Assembly (NCBI GenBank): GCA_902806565.1
Contig: CADCXA010000029.1
Location: 1,426,001 to 1,490,000 of the forward strand
DNA length: 64,000 nt
Direction: 5' to 3'
DNA from: Hypoxylon rubiginosum
Lineage: Eukaryota > Ascomycota > Sordariomycetes > Xylariales > Hypoxylaceae
Shown: in pieces, positions 11,075 to 23,323 of the stretch
Layout: every line of letters starts with the position of its first letter
Numbering within the stretch: position 1 is the stretch's first letter
The notes under the pieces: model-generated
Database searches by the model: none
The model's input: the letters and a program-made list of their open reading frames with translations, nothing else
Told to the model about the DNA's origin: nothing
Translations under genes and position numbers: made by a program

Positions 11075-11750
11075 TCTTATGCATTTCTACCTAAACCTGT
11101 TGTGTTGATGTCGAGCACAATAATCAGAGTTTTTTTTTTTTTTAATTAAAGGAACTCGGAACGTCCCCCATTACCGACAGTAGTGGTGGATAAGGGGGAA
11201 ATGCCTCGCCCACGAAGACAAATATGTATGATGCCCGAGAAGGAATCAGGGTTTGGCGTTGCGGTGTTCCCCGATGGATTAATATAGCATGATCCGGTTT
11301 TGAAATTGCGAGGCTTCGTTTCACTACAGAAGGCTATCAAGTTACTATGCATACTTATTAATGAATGATAATTAAAGAGTGACGATAATAGTGACGACTC
11401 TCTGACGACCTCGGATGCGACGTGCGTGGCACAGCAGTCACAAAGCTGTTCGATATAGCCCAAGACATCTGTGAGGCATCAAGGCGCGCATCCGGCCGCA
11501 GCACGACATTTAGTTATACAGGCGCGCCTCGGTGAAAACGTGGCGGCGGGCACAACGGCAGCCTACATGACTCGTCCGGGATCTAGGGTTGGGTTGGGCG
11601 TGGGAGGTAGATGAGGCTTTACATATGGGGCGTATGCAATGGACCGCAAACAAGAAAAAGGGAAGCCTAGAATCAGTCGATATCGCAGCATCGTGGCTAA
11701 GCTCTCATGACAGGCAGCCCAGGAGTGTGTGCTTAGCAGGGGTTTGTGCA

Positions 11751-11770
11751 CATACATACATACATACATG
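11751..11770. repeat. (CATA)n microsatellite
   Basis: Five consecutive CATA units, visible directly. Confidence 0.9.
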
Positions 11771-12250
11771 TCAACATGTCGTCCTCGCTACTACTAGCGA
11801 CGCCTGCCTCTATTCAGATTTTACGAAGAGCCGAAAAGGTGCCAAATGGGGCGTCTTGCATTTACGACGTCCTTCTCCCCCCTCTCCCTCCGCGTCCGAT
11901 TTGATGGGAATTGGGAAAAGCGGTTGGTCTTGTCCGGCACACGCGGAACGGAAAAGGACCCACGGCCATGGCCCCGGGGGAAAACCGGACGTTACATTCC
12001 TGTTGTCTTTTATTTTTAAAAAGAGGATCGCAGACTGCGACGTCCGATGGGATACAAAAAGGCGGGGGAAAAACGAAAAGGATGGTATGAACTGATTGAA
12101 GCGAATACGACTGCGGATACAGGACAGCGTCCCAGTGTAGGCAAAGCAAAGCATACAGGTAAGGTAGGGGTGTTTTTGATGCACCCAGCCTTGGTGATTA
12201 CGGTAGCATACCAGCCTCCGTAGAGGCGAGGATGTCCAGGCCATTTCCAG

Positions 12251-12290
12251 AGTGCGCGCGTGCGTGTGTGTGTCTGTGTGTATGTGTGTG
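12251..12290. repeat. GT/GC-rich dinucleotide tract
   Basis: Imperfect (GC)n-(GT)n run with interruptions (GTCTGT, GTATGT). Alternating purine/pyrimidine over about 40 bp. Confidence 0.85.
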
Positions 12291-12818
12291 CTGCTACCCT
12301 TGGTGCATTGGTCGCTGGCAGCTTATCATTCTAAGCAAATGTACGCGTAGAGAACATGCATTATCACGCGTACTGCTATTCGAACCTGCATACATACACA
12401 TACATACCATACGCGGCCCCATGAAAGAAATGGATGGGATGGCCTTGTAAATGACTCAGACGCTACCGTCCCGGCGTCAAGAGACCGAGTTGTTTCGGAG
12501 GCCACGGAATACCCATGTTTTTACCTTGTTGTTTTCATGTTAGAGGGAAGCATCGGAACCCCGAGCTTGCTTACTTGAGTCGAGCAATCTGACCTGCGGT
12601 GAGATGCGCTCCACAGAAAGAAAGAAAATTTTTAATAGATATTGACCGAGGTCGCAAAGTAAGTGTTTTTGTGTAAGGGTAGGTGAATTCTCGGCTCTCG
12701 GCTTGAGCTCGAGCTCGACTGAAATTCAGGTCGACGTGTCTCGGGCATACAGTCGGGGTTTTGTTTGCTTTTATGTCACGGGTATAAGCGTGGGTAAGAG
12801 CTTAACGATTCGACACGT

Positions 12819-12874
12819 AGGAAGGAGAAGGAGAAGGAGAAGAAGAAGAAGAAGAAGAAGAAGAAGAAAAAAAG
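12819..12874. repeat. Purine tract (GGA/GAA microsatellite)
   Basis: AGGAAGGAGAAGG grading into (GAA)n and then an A run. It makes a spurious poly-arginine reading on the plus strand and a poly-leucine reading on the minus strand, which explains long frames here. Confidence 0.9.
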
Positions 12875-13871
12875 ATGACAGCGCTTTGCCAAGTCGTAAA
12901 ATCGGAGAACATGGGAGATTGGGGATCGTCAGGGACTTTGCTCTGACTTGTCTGGGTGGAAAACAGGCCGAGGGCGTTTGCTGGCTAGCTGGAAAAGAAT
13001 TCGATCTCGAGACAATGGGAAAGAAACTGTGGGCAAGCATGGAATTCTTAATCTCGATGAACCGTACAAGCCACCAGACCCAACACCGTCAGGCGAGAGC
13101 GCACTTATGATGAGTCGTTTTTGGTTTGGTTTCGTTTCGTTTCTTGGCAGTTGATGTACGAAGTATACGACAGGCTATCTGCCAATAGCAAAAGTATTCT
13201 GCGCAAATAGTTAGGACGGATACGGTATAAAGCTTAAGAAATGAAAGCGCTCGAGCTTTGTCGAGTTTGTGGACTAGCCTCGCAGCCTAGTACTCCGGAA
13301 TTTTATATTCTGGCTAGTCGTTGCCAGCATCTGCGGAGTTTCGAAAGAAGTTTAGCGAATTGCTGCCTCGAAATTGCTGCTTCGAAAAGGAGCAAATACG
13401 TCCTAGCTCTGGGCTCTAGTTTGGAGCTGTGTCTGTTAGCTCTGCATTTGATATCGCAATATCGGCCAATATTGCCTTTATTATATATACATATGTACAT
13501 ATATATATTCAGTCTTGTAGGCGTCATACATATACTTCTCTAAGTCTTTTCTTTCTGTAGACCTCCTGACGAGTCAGCGAGTGCTGGATCTGGAACGTTT
13601 AGAAGGTCCACAGTTTTATCTACATACATAGTATTGTGCCACGCTGCTGGGCGTAGTCTGGGCGGCGGGATCGGGTCCCTGATCTTCGATCCCTCTTTGC
13701 CGATCAAGTGGTCTCTCTAGGCCGAGATTTCAACCGCGTATCACATAATCCGCGTGCTATCTTCTGTATCCATTTATGCTCATGGGATCTCATTCTCTCC
13801 ATAGAATCATCTGGACTGGCAGACTGACAGACTAGAAACAGACCGGTCGTAGAAATTAGATTGCATTGGGT

Positions 13872-13902
13872 TCCTTTTTTCTTTCTTTCTTTCTTTCCCC
13901 CC
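13872..13902. repeat. (CTTT)n pyrimidine tract
   Basis: T run, then four CTTT units, then a C run; all pyrimidine on the plus strand. Confidence 0.85.
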
Positions 13903-15372
13903 TTCTAATGAGGCTCTATTATCTTCCTGGGGCAGTATGCAGGGGTTCGTAGAAGATTCAAGAATTCAAAAGAAAAACAAATCTTTCGCTTTCTCTAGCG
14001 GATAGACACATCTCGATGATAGAACTTTGACAGATACACATTATCCATTGTCCAATCTCAGTAATCGGGGAATCGACGAGTCCGGCTTGGTGCATAGAGG
14101 CTTGCATTTTTGATAGTCGGGCTGCATGATGGGCGTTCTGTCGGTACTCTTTTCCGTGCTCGCTTCTCGGGATATATCAATCTCACTCTGCTTTCCCTTC
14201 TAGGTTACACGTGAATCTCTTACAGCCTCAACTAGATTACGCGTTGCAAGGTCAAGGTGTTGTTTCGATAAAAGTTTAGCGATATCTCCTAACCATAAAG
14301 GCATACCGTCCTGTGTTTTCAGGAACATTCCCCAAGTTTCCCTTCCCCGCCAGGTCAAGTAGATCCATAGATCCATGGATCCATAGATAGACCGAGGCTG
14401 CGAGGGTAAAACTGGGGTTGAGAAGAATGCCAGGCCGCGACTGTGCGATGCGACGATGGGACGAAGGATTTGAGGAGGGGGATTCTCCTGACCAAATGGA
14501 AGATTTTTAGCTATTATTATTAGTTTCCATTTAACAAATCGATATTTCCATTGGCGCCAATTCTCTTGTGAACCGTGGTGAAACGGATATTGTGGTTCGA
14601 GTGGCAAATACAATCCCTCCTTAAATGGTCGTAGGATCCCACAAAACCCCACCGTTTAAGATCGTCACCAGGTCGAGGGGGAGGGTCTGGATCGAGAGTT
14701 TGGCTGATTCATCGTAGTCAGGGCTCAGGTAGACGGGACGGGCTACTAGGCTAGGCAGAGCTCGGCAGGTCAAGCTCTAAGAAGATGGAGGAGATGGAAT
14801 ATGGAAAATGCATCTCATCGGCCTTTACACGATGATAGCCTTCGTCGTCGTCTTGTATGCAGTTTAGCAAATTCTGCAAGGTCCATGCGAGCCCTCCCAC
14901 ACCGGATTTCGTTTTTATTCTCAGGGGCCCAATGGAAAAATTCAGCTAATATCAAATAGCAAATATCAAATACCTAAACTGGAGCTACGCCGCCACGTAT
15001 AGATGTTGATAGTTAGCTAGAAGGCTGACCCTGGCTGCCTGGACGCCGCTTATACGCACGAGGGCGCCTGCAGACCTGTCAGACGGGAGAAATCGAGCCT
15101 ATTCGAGCGCATGCACGATAGGACGAATAATGCGATGCAAGCTACATGCGAGTATCAACCATGGCTGTTCTTCGCGAAGCACCAGCATCGCACACAACGA
15201 TTGTTGTGATAAGTCTGACTAAATTCATGGGGTCTTCCATAGCCGTGCATAAAGGACCCAGCATGGAAATCCGACTCCGCGACTCCTATCATATTAGGGG
15301 ATGGGGATGGACTGCATGATGGAGAAGCACACAATTCAACTTACGTGTCTAGGCGTCGAGAGCAATGGAGGG

Positions 15373-15445
15373 AGAAAAAGGGGAACGGCCAGATAGCGCT
15401 GATAGGAATCGAACCTAACACCCCTCATGTATAAGATACATTCCA
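15373..15445 (-). repeat. 73-bp direct repeat, copy 1 (tRNA-like 3' half plus T run)
   Basis: Matches 15602-15674 over 73 bp with two differences. It contains the B box, the anticodon-arm-like hairpin and the following T5 run. Confidence 0.9.
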
Positions 15446-15599
15446 ATAATACTAACAGAACAAATAATGCGCCCCCGCACCTACTTCCAGCCTGGCTAAA
15501 AACCCAAAGAGCAGCGGGAGACTCACGCCACAGGTGGGGATCGAACACTTGGGCTCGAGGCTAAGCAGGGCCACGCAACCAATTGAGCTATCAGCGCTA
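15375..15599 (-). ncRNA. tRNA-like / pol III-type element
   Basis: Read on the minus strand, it starts TAGCGCTGATAG at 15599 and its 3' half ends CTATCAGCGCTA at 15394. These 12-nt ends are perfectly complementary. The start contains an A-box match (TAGCTCAATTGG, 15590-15579) and the 3' half a B-box match (GGTTCGATTCC, 15415-15405), with a T5 run at 15379-15375 that could be a pol III terminator. A loop ATCTTAT on a 4-bp ATGT/ACAT stem before the B box resembles an anticodon arm with CTT. A second B-box-like TGTTCGATCCCC lies in between. The ~206-nt length is too long for an ordinary tRNA and the D-arm is poor, so this is either a tRNA-derived SINE or pseudogene, or a structured ncRNA. Transcription is inferred only. 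Confidence 0.45.
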
Positions 15600-15601
15600 C
15601 C

Positions 15602-15674
15602 AGAAAAAGGGGAACAGCCAAATAGCGCTGATAGGAATCGAACCTAACACCCCTCATGTATAAGATACATTCCA
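15602..15674 (-). repeat. 73-bp direct repeat, copy 2 (tRNA-like 3' half plus T run)
   Basis: Second copy, 229 bp to the right. It has the 3' half only; no matching 5' half is visible upstream on the minus strand, so it looks like a truncated or partially duplicated unit. Confidence 0.9.
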
Positions 15675-17110
15675 GTGAGGGGGATTCTTTATTTCGGGTG
15701 TGGTACCTAAGCACCTAAGTAGGTGATCAAAAGGAGCCCGGGGGCCTTCCGGTTATTAATAATTGGATGGATGTAACGGCTCAATGATACTCCTCCGTGT
15801 GTTTATGACGTTCAAACTGATTGGAGCTTGGTTGGAGAAGCGTGCGCAATGAATGATAGAATTCTCTGGGCGATCTTAGATCTCTCTCTCAACTCCGCAA
15901 AATCGTTAAACTTGTCGTAAATGGGGGGGAATTGGGGGAAAGGGGGGAAGGGGGAGAGAGATCTCGATACTGCTAGACATGAATCATTTGAATACCACTT
16001 GTATTGTCGGGCTATAGCACTAAACGTTAACTAACGACAATGGCTGAATGGCTTTTACTCCCTTTCCGTCTCTGGTGTCAGTCACACTGTCCCCGGCAGA
16101 GTGTCTTCATATCAACATATCAACCCCAGACCCTCCAAATCCTCCGTTCATTCCATTATAACTCGATCTCTCGTACATATCATTTCACCTTGAATACATG
16201 TCGAACGACTCGGGCCATACTCATACCATACCCATACCCGTACCCATAAGCAATAAGTAACAAACAACTATCCAGGCGAAACTCTGTTACGAGACACCGC
16301 CATTACATATAATAATCCTTGGGAGAGAGAGTAAGAGGTGTCACCTGCTATATACAATATACCACTACATTGCCTTTGCCCTGGGCTCCATACAGACACA
16401 GCCCCATACCACTACCAAAAAAAAGACGTCGTCACGCCCTGTCACGCACTTGAATTCAGCGGTATATCGGTGTATCGGCGTATCGTGCCATCAAGAAGTC
16501 ACTCCCAAACAAGTACCTACACCTAGCCAGCGCATTGAATTGAAGCTATCGTTCGAGCCTGACACCGACGGATCCGCAACATAGAAAGCGAAACACCGAG
16601 GACGTCGGGATTACAGATTTCAGATTTTAGGCATCCCGCTAGTCCTTCTATGGTGTTTTTTTTTCTTTTCTTTCTTCCATCTATACCCTACCTTGCCTTA
16701 CGTTACACCCTTGTCTATTCGTGACTTGGACTGGGCACAAACTGGACAGCCTACTCCTCGGTCCCACTTAGACACCCGTGCCATATTACTACGTTGGATA
16801 TTCGATATACCTGTCGTGTCCCGCTAGCAACCAGGCGACAAGGATTATCGGGACTGGGAACTGGACCTGTCTATTTCCAACTCCAACTTGGTCAGATAAA
16901 TACAAGGGACCCTCCCTGCGGAAGCACTATACCCCCTGTGTGCTGGATCTGTCGGCTCGAGCCTGCAATAAACGTTCCGAAACAAGACACCATCGTCCCC
17001 ATCGTCCCCATTCCAACGTTATACTAGGCTTACACTTATAAGCTGCTGTATCCCCCTCCATACCCTCCATAACCACCGATTAGTTCGCACGCTTGATACC
17101 ATCCACCAAC

Positions 17111-17380
17111 ATGTCAACTCGACCATCAACAAAGCACTACTCCAGCTCTTGCTCTTCGTCAACAGACAGCAGTTCACCCTCATCATCTGCATCTGATCTG
17201 TCCATCCGATACGGCATGGATGTCCAACCGGTCGCTTCAGTCGAGGTGATGCGTTGCCTGCGCTGCCACCGACACGTCGAAGCCACATCCACCGATGACC
17301 CAGCTACGACGGGCATGATCCGGGTAGGATTCAACCTCTACTATTGCCAGAAGTGCGCGATAGCAGTTGGATACAAATGA
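17111..17380 (+). CDS. Small zinc-ribbon-like protein, 89 aa
   Basis: ATG at 17111 gives 89 aa. The first ~35 residues are a Ser/Thr-rich, probably disordered segment. The C-terminal half has two CxxC knuckles, C49-x2-C52 (MRCLRCHRHVE) and C79-x2-C82 (YYCQKCAIAVGYK), joined by a conserved-looking STDDPATTGMIRVG segment. This pattern resembles small proteins I recall as widespread in filamentous ascomycetes and suggests one bound zinc; the function is unknown. Codon composition differs clearly from the surrounding non-coding DNA. It stands alone, with about 6 kb of gene-free DNA on each side. The leader is pyrimidine-rich. Confidence 0.72.
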   Translation: MSTRPSTKHYSSSCSSSTDSSSPSSSASDLSIRYGMDVQPVASVEVMRCLRCHRHVEATSTDDPATTGMIRVGFNLYYCQKCAIAVGYK

Positions 17381-20300
17381 AGCCGCGACCCTTTGTAAGG
17401 GGAGAATTAGGCGACGACGACAATTTTCCATGAGCAACGAAAACGACGACACGCGACGACGATGATCTATCCACAACCGACACTTTTTGATTTACGCCAA
17501 TACCACCTTGGAATTCTTTCAAAAGGACCACGAACCCGAACCTGAACCTGGGCTCTCAGCACGCACTATCAGACCTTCATGGTACGGAAGCCGATGAATC
17601 GCATCTCGGGAGGGTGCAACGGCCATGCCGCTCGCGCAATGGAGGGCGACAACACGACCGCTTACGACGGTGTACCTAGGCTATGCATGCATGATACGCC
17701 CCGAGGCGTCTACAATCAGCAACGGCTGCATACCCGATCCACGGAGGTTCCATTCAATCCCAGCTTGCTAATTGTTCCCCTATTTTCTCTTTTGGGCGAA
17801 GTGGATTTGTCCTATTATCTATTTTTCGCCACCCAAGAGTCGCAACAGTCGACCCATTCCAACGTTCCAACGTTCGATTGACAGGGACCTCAAACATAGC
17901 GCTGAGTTATCTCACATGGATACACACAGACAAATGTTTTACCGAAAGAAGCTCGTCCGGCTATCTCGCATATCCGCCACCCAGAGCAGATCTAGAGAAG
18001 GCCGAGTTTCTTGTCGGGTCCTCCCCCTCAATATCACCACTGATTCTTTTTTATTTTCGGGCAATTCCCCCAAAGTTTGCTTGCGGTGTTACGAATCTAT
18101 CCACGGGATATGAATACGGAGCCGAAACGCTGGACGCGCGGCGGCACCTGTGTCACTTTACCAATCCGGTTTCTGGTTCTTCGTCCTGCCGGCGAGGCCG
18201 AGTAGTGATTGCGAGGCGCAGCTGTTATCAGTGCAGCATCGCATGGCCCTCGGACCAATCACTCGGTCACAAACAGTTGGCTTGAATGGTCAGAAAACAT
18301 TGGGTCTATCCCAAAGTTTCACCGCCATGGTCGGACACTTTTTTTGACGTGGTCAATTCAGCCTCAACACCACGGCTCATCGTGGCCTCGACCATATACC
18401 ACAACCTTCTTTCCTCTTCGGTTTTCGCACGACGGGAGACTCACAGGAAGCGATTCCTTGCTTTGGCACTTGACCCACGGGTTTCGAATTTGCAGGATGG
18501 ATCTTCACACGTCATATGGCGTCCTCGGCTCATGGCCTCAACCAATCCGGACTCGCCAATCCTCAACCCCTTGACTCCTTTCCCAGCCATCATCCAATCA
18601 CCATTCCGCAGCCCAACCAGTAGCCCCGGCAAATACTACTGACCCCGGCCTGCCTCTATGCCTGTGACGTTGTCGTGCTTTTCCTCCCGCCAATCAAACG
18701 AGCGAGACGACAAAAGCTCGCGATCACAAACTTGTGGGCGCATCGGTCGGTTCGCGTGAGACGGTCGCAAGCCAGCGCTCTCGTGTCCGAGGCCCCACCA
18801 ATTCATCTTCTACCTAGCCCTGACCACGGGAATACTTGCCCTACTTGGCTGTATGCGACCCGCTGGAACGCGGTCAGCTCGGTTATGACTTTCGACGATA
18901 TTTTTTTATTACTTTTTCAGTTCTCGAGTTTACAAGTTGTCTTTTCTTGCACCGTCACGGGGAGTGCCACGGAAGCGCTCCTCTGACGATGTTTTCTGTT
19001 GTTTCGGAAAATGATCATGTGGAAAGTTGGATACCCCTTTCATGTTGGCGCACCATGGTTACTCTTTTTTTGGGCATGTCGGGTTGCATTTCGAGCGGCG
19101 TCCAATTGGGATTCTAGGCATTATGGGTACCATAGACCTTCAAGGCATTATTTGAACCAGGGAGGCATCTAGGGTACCAAGTACACGATTGGGTGCAATA
19201 CACGAGACGTTACCTAGAATTGGGCGATACACGCAAGTGAACACGGGCATCTAGACACGGAGAATACACGAAGGGAACATTATGCATTTTAGACACGGGG
19301 GACACCATGCATACGAAAAGGGTCACGATATACGAGTAGTTCTATTTAAAAATATGATAAGTCATTACTTTTCACCAAATTGTTCTGCCCGTGAGTTGAA
19401 ATGGTTATCCAATACGACACCATCAGCAAGTATGTTCCCGTAAAGCAACTTGCCAACAAGTTTATCAAGTCAGATATGCCTCCACACTATTGTGACAGAC
19501 GATCTGCCTATCTATCCTGTTCCAGGGATATGATAGGAGACGATAGGCATCTCAAAATGCATCTCTAAGGGTCCATCTCGTCTCATCGCCGGCGTCAGCG
19601 ACACATGCCACGTACCAGACCTATCGCCAGCAGGCTGCGGAGCGGGCATCAAGATGGCCGCACTCCAGCTGTCCAATCTCGGGAAAATTGGGGGCGGAGA
19701 GGCTAGTAAGGGACGGCGCGGGACGGATCACTACTAGTCTACCAATCTAGGAGAGTCGCGACGGGATTCCGACGACTCGGGGCGCAAGATAGGGTTAGGT
19801 TATTACGTAGATTTCCACCGGGAAGTTCCTTGCGATAATTACGACTATAAGAATAAGGCGGGAGGAACTTCTCAACAAGATACTTGGTATCGTTCGTCGG
19901 GAGTTTTCACCCGTGGCCCCCATAGATGGATGGATGGACGAAAATAATACGAAGCCCGCTTGGGAAACTCACCTTCCTACACGATTGGATCAGCGCTCGT
20001 GTAACAGAGCATGACAGAGTATTGCAGCCGTATTATTACCAAAGCCTGTTTTATATCAACTCGGTGGGTAAGGTAACCTACTCGGCATCGAAACCGGTTC
20101 TGCCAAGTGCTTCTCGAATTACAGGAGTCAGGAGTAGGAGTTCACTTGGTCAATTGGTACGTTAAGGGTCTTACAGCACCGATCTCGTCTTGCAGCTCAA
20201 CAGGAAAGATAGCAATAACTCTTCACGAGTCAGATTTCAAAGTTCAAACCGCCGCTGGCGAAAAACCACCCGCGCAATGCACCTCCAAGCTGTGCTTATT

Positions 20301-23300
20301 CCGAACTGCTGCTACCTACAGCTTTATGTAGATAGCTTAGCTACCTCCTTATGTACATACTGCAGTGCGACACCATGATAACTGTTCTTGGCGAACACGC
20401 AGCCCCTTTCGAACCTCAACTACCGCCGACATCCCCCCAAATCCCGCCTGCCTGCCTGCCAGCCATGCGCAGAACCCAACAGCTTCGGCAGACTCTCCGT
20501 GAAGGTGGGAAAGAAGGCACGTTAGAGCCAAAGCATCAGCAACAGCTATATGCATGCACGTGCGCGCATTTGATGGGCACTCGGGTTGGGAGAAGAGGGA
20601 GGGACCCCTACGTAATGGGAGTTGGTTGGGCTCCGAAGGAAAGATCCGAATTAACCAATTCTGCCAAAATGTGACGATCAGGGTCCCCCCGTTCCTCATC
20701 ATCGCACAAGTCGCACAAGTCGCAGACAGTCCCCCGCCCTATAACAACACACCTGCGCGTCGACATCATCGCGCATGTTTCTCTCCCTTGGTTCCCGATG
20801 GACTCTGACCCCTAGATTGCGCCCGAGATCTGGTTGGTCAGGCCTGCGCGGATTTTGCATACGTACCGAAGATAAGTGCGTGTTGAAAGTGTGCTCGCGC
20901 CCAATACCCTGGGTAGGTTCCCGTACGGCAGTGTACATATATAGCTCACGAGATAAAATCAGGGCTATCCAGCTATGATAGGTATGGTCGGTATGGTACC
21001 TGCTGCATATAATACGAAAATCCGGATGGACTACCGACCTACAGGTGCCTACATACATCCCACCTGGTCGTTGACAAACTTGGCTCCCACTTCTACTCCT
21101 ACTACTACTACGTACGTAGGGGACCCGAGCTACGAGATGGAGCACGCCCCAAATTCTTGTTTGGCTAGCGATGGTGTTTTGCGGGATGGAGGTGTCATGA
21201 TTACCCTCACAACCCTCACCGCCAGCTCGCGACTTGACGATGGGGAAAAAAAGCTTCACGGCGCGGGGAAAAGAGGGCAGGTCCCCGCTCGTGCAGCCTT
21301 TTTTCATAAGATGGACTGGTTTGGTTGGAATTACCACTACATAGTACGAACCCCTCCACCTAAAGCTAACCTACCTTGACTTTTTATAGCGTTGCAATTC
21401 CTAGGGTAAGGGACCAAGCCGGCGAGTCATTGGGTGCTAATTGCTACCTTGGGCTGCTTGGTGGATAGCTTCGGGCAGCTAGAGCGAGTCAAGCTCGTTC
21501 GTACTAAAAGGCGCCGGCGCCAGGAACGCGTCCCCATTAAGGTTGAAGCTTCTCAAGTCGCAGCGAATCAAGCCGAGCCATTGAAGCAAAGCCCGCCTGG
21601 TCTCATGCCTTGAATTTCGAATGGTGTGCCGAGGTGTTCGAGCTGTAGCTTCGCTCCGGTAGTTCGACGATCCAATGAGAGGGACGAATGTAGCACTGCT
21701 ATACTGCAGCTATGTGGTAGTGGATACCTACCTGGTAGCTCGCCGTCTCGCGACATGACCATCAGAGCAACGACCCAATATGGATATGATGATGAAGACT
21801 TGATCGAACGAAAGGAACCTCAGCTGTATTTTTCATAGAGACAGAGAGAGAGAAATATCTATGACGCAATTACCGAGACTCCGGCACGCCAGCCAGTGAT
21901 TCGCGAGCCTCTCTATGATCGTCTGACTCAAAACTTGGGGTAAGATCCAAGGTTGAAATGACCCAAAAAGCTACATACGTAGCTCAAGTTGACGATCCCT
22001 ATGAAATTCGTCTACCTACCCAACATGTAGATAACTTCATGGCGGGAAGCGCCGGCACGAAACGGTAGACTTTCAAAGCTTGGTGGTGGGAGGATTGATT
22101 GACACCCTCAAGACCCCTAAGGACCCCTAGGGACCCCTAATTTCCAACCCACGCTTTCTTATCTTCGGGTATCACGACGACGCAATGCGGGGTGTTCTGC
22201 AACTGACAGAAAACCCGCGCCGACGAGGACAAGATCTCGATAGATTAATAGGGGTCTCTTTTCGTAACGTGCCACGAAAAACTATGACCTTGGGTAACAC
22301 AGCAGCATTTTTCAGCTTTGATAGGGGACACTCGGGAAAACGTGCCTGACGATCCTATTATCTGCTTACCTCTTCTCGAACGTGACATTTCTCGGTAAGC
22401 CTTCCGAGGTTCCTGTCCTGTGCCGAACGGGGAAATAGATATGATTCCCCCCCAAGAACCAACCAACCTTCGGGACCCCGTCACCACTTTTTTTTTTTTT
22501 TGTTTATTTCATAACCGCCACGTTAACACACCATGATGCTGTGCCACAATCAGATGCCTACAGGAATGTCCGATTTCCAACGACACAGGCGACGGCCGGC
22601 AGGTGATATCGCCAACGATCGCCGCTCCGGAGGCGTAACGGGCTTGTGTCGGCTTCTTATCTTCCGGGCTGTGTTGCAACATAACTCTCCATCTTCACAC
22701 CAGAGAGGAATTAAAAAGGACAAAAAGGCAAGACGTTCTAGACCTGTCCTCTTAATTAGCTGTGCATGATGACTGCGAGTCATATTTGTTGCGATGCTAA
22801 TTAAAGAGGCTCCGATAGTTCTACGATTCGCCCGGTCTATTACCATCGCGATGTAGGGACGAATATTCATCCCCGACGATCAATCATCTTTCATTCTACC
22901 TAAGCTACTAAGGTACCTCGAGATCATAGTACCTCCTATAGAGACAGGAGATCTATCGACTGCCTATCACGCGCTTTTGGACGGCTGTTGAATCTTTCAA
23001 TCCCCTTTGTGTAAGGGTAGGTATGGAAACTTTACGCGACTTGATTCTCATCAGGAACTAGCAGTAACAGCCACAACAACCCATGCGCACTGAACATTGT
23101 CAGTCTATTCTAACCATTACTCCTCTTTCCTTTACCCTCGTAAATCACTCCTAGCGATCGTAGCTATGTACCTAGGCAGTCTATCAAGAGCGTGGAAACG
23201 AGAAGACAAAGTACCTCCTTATCCAAACCCTTCTAGAACAAGATACAAACGCACGCGCAAAACTTTTTCCATTTCTCATGACATGTCGTTGCGTAGCGTG

Positions 23301-23323
23301 CAAGTCATACATTACGTAACCAA
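17381..23323. other. Long gene-poor region (about 5.9 kb)
   Basis: No supportable gene. Long frames, such as 20699-21337 on the minus strand, have no recognisable domain and irregular composition. It contains a triple GGACCCCTAA-type repeat at 22111-22140 and poly-T at 22488-22501. The 17.4-18.7 kb part is C-rich with broken frames and may be the 3' UTR or flank of the zinc-ribbon gene. The right part is the 3' flank of the ABC transporter. Confidence 0.55.
22111..22140. repeat. Three tandem 10-bp units (GGACCCCTAA-like)
   Basis: AGACCCCTAA, GGACCCCTAG and GGACCCCTAA in a row. Confidence 0.85.

Larger units (their letters stand above)
11075..17110. other. Long gene-poor region (about 6 kb)
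   Basis: No protein gene could be supported. Contents: poly-T at about 11130-11143; a (CATA)n tract at 11751-11770; a GT-rich tract at 12251-12290; a GGA/GAA purine tract at 12819-12874; a CTTT tract at 13872-13902; a tRNA-like locus at 15373-15674; and CCATAC-type repeats near 16215-16250. The last kilobase (16.0-17.1 kb) is C/T-rich and could be the promoter and leader of the zinc-ribbon gene. Frames over 100 codons here are low-complexity or lack any recognisable protein. Confidence 0.6.

Noticed and set aside
12703..13110. Frame with a poly-arginine run
   Set aside because: Produced by the GGA/GAA microsatellite; the opposite strand gives poly-leucine.
20699..21337. 212-codon open frame on the minus strand
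   Set aside because: No recognisable domain, irregular composition, and surrounded by non-coding DNA; probably chance.
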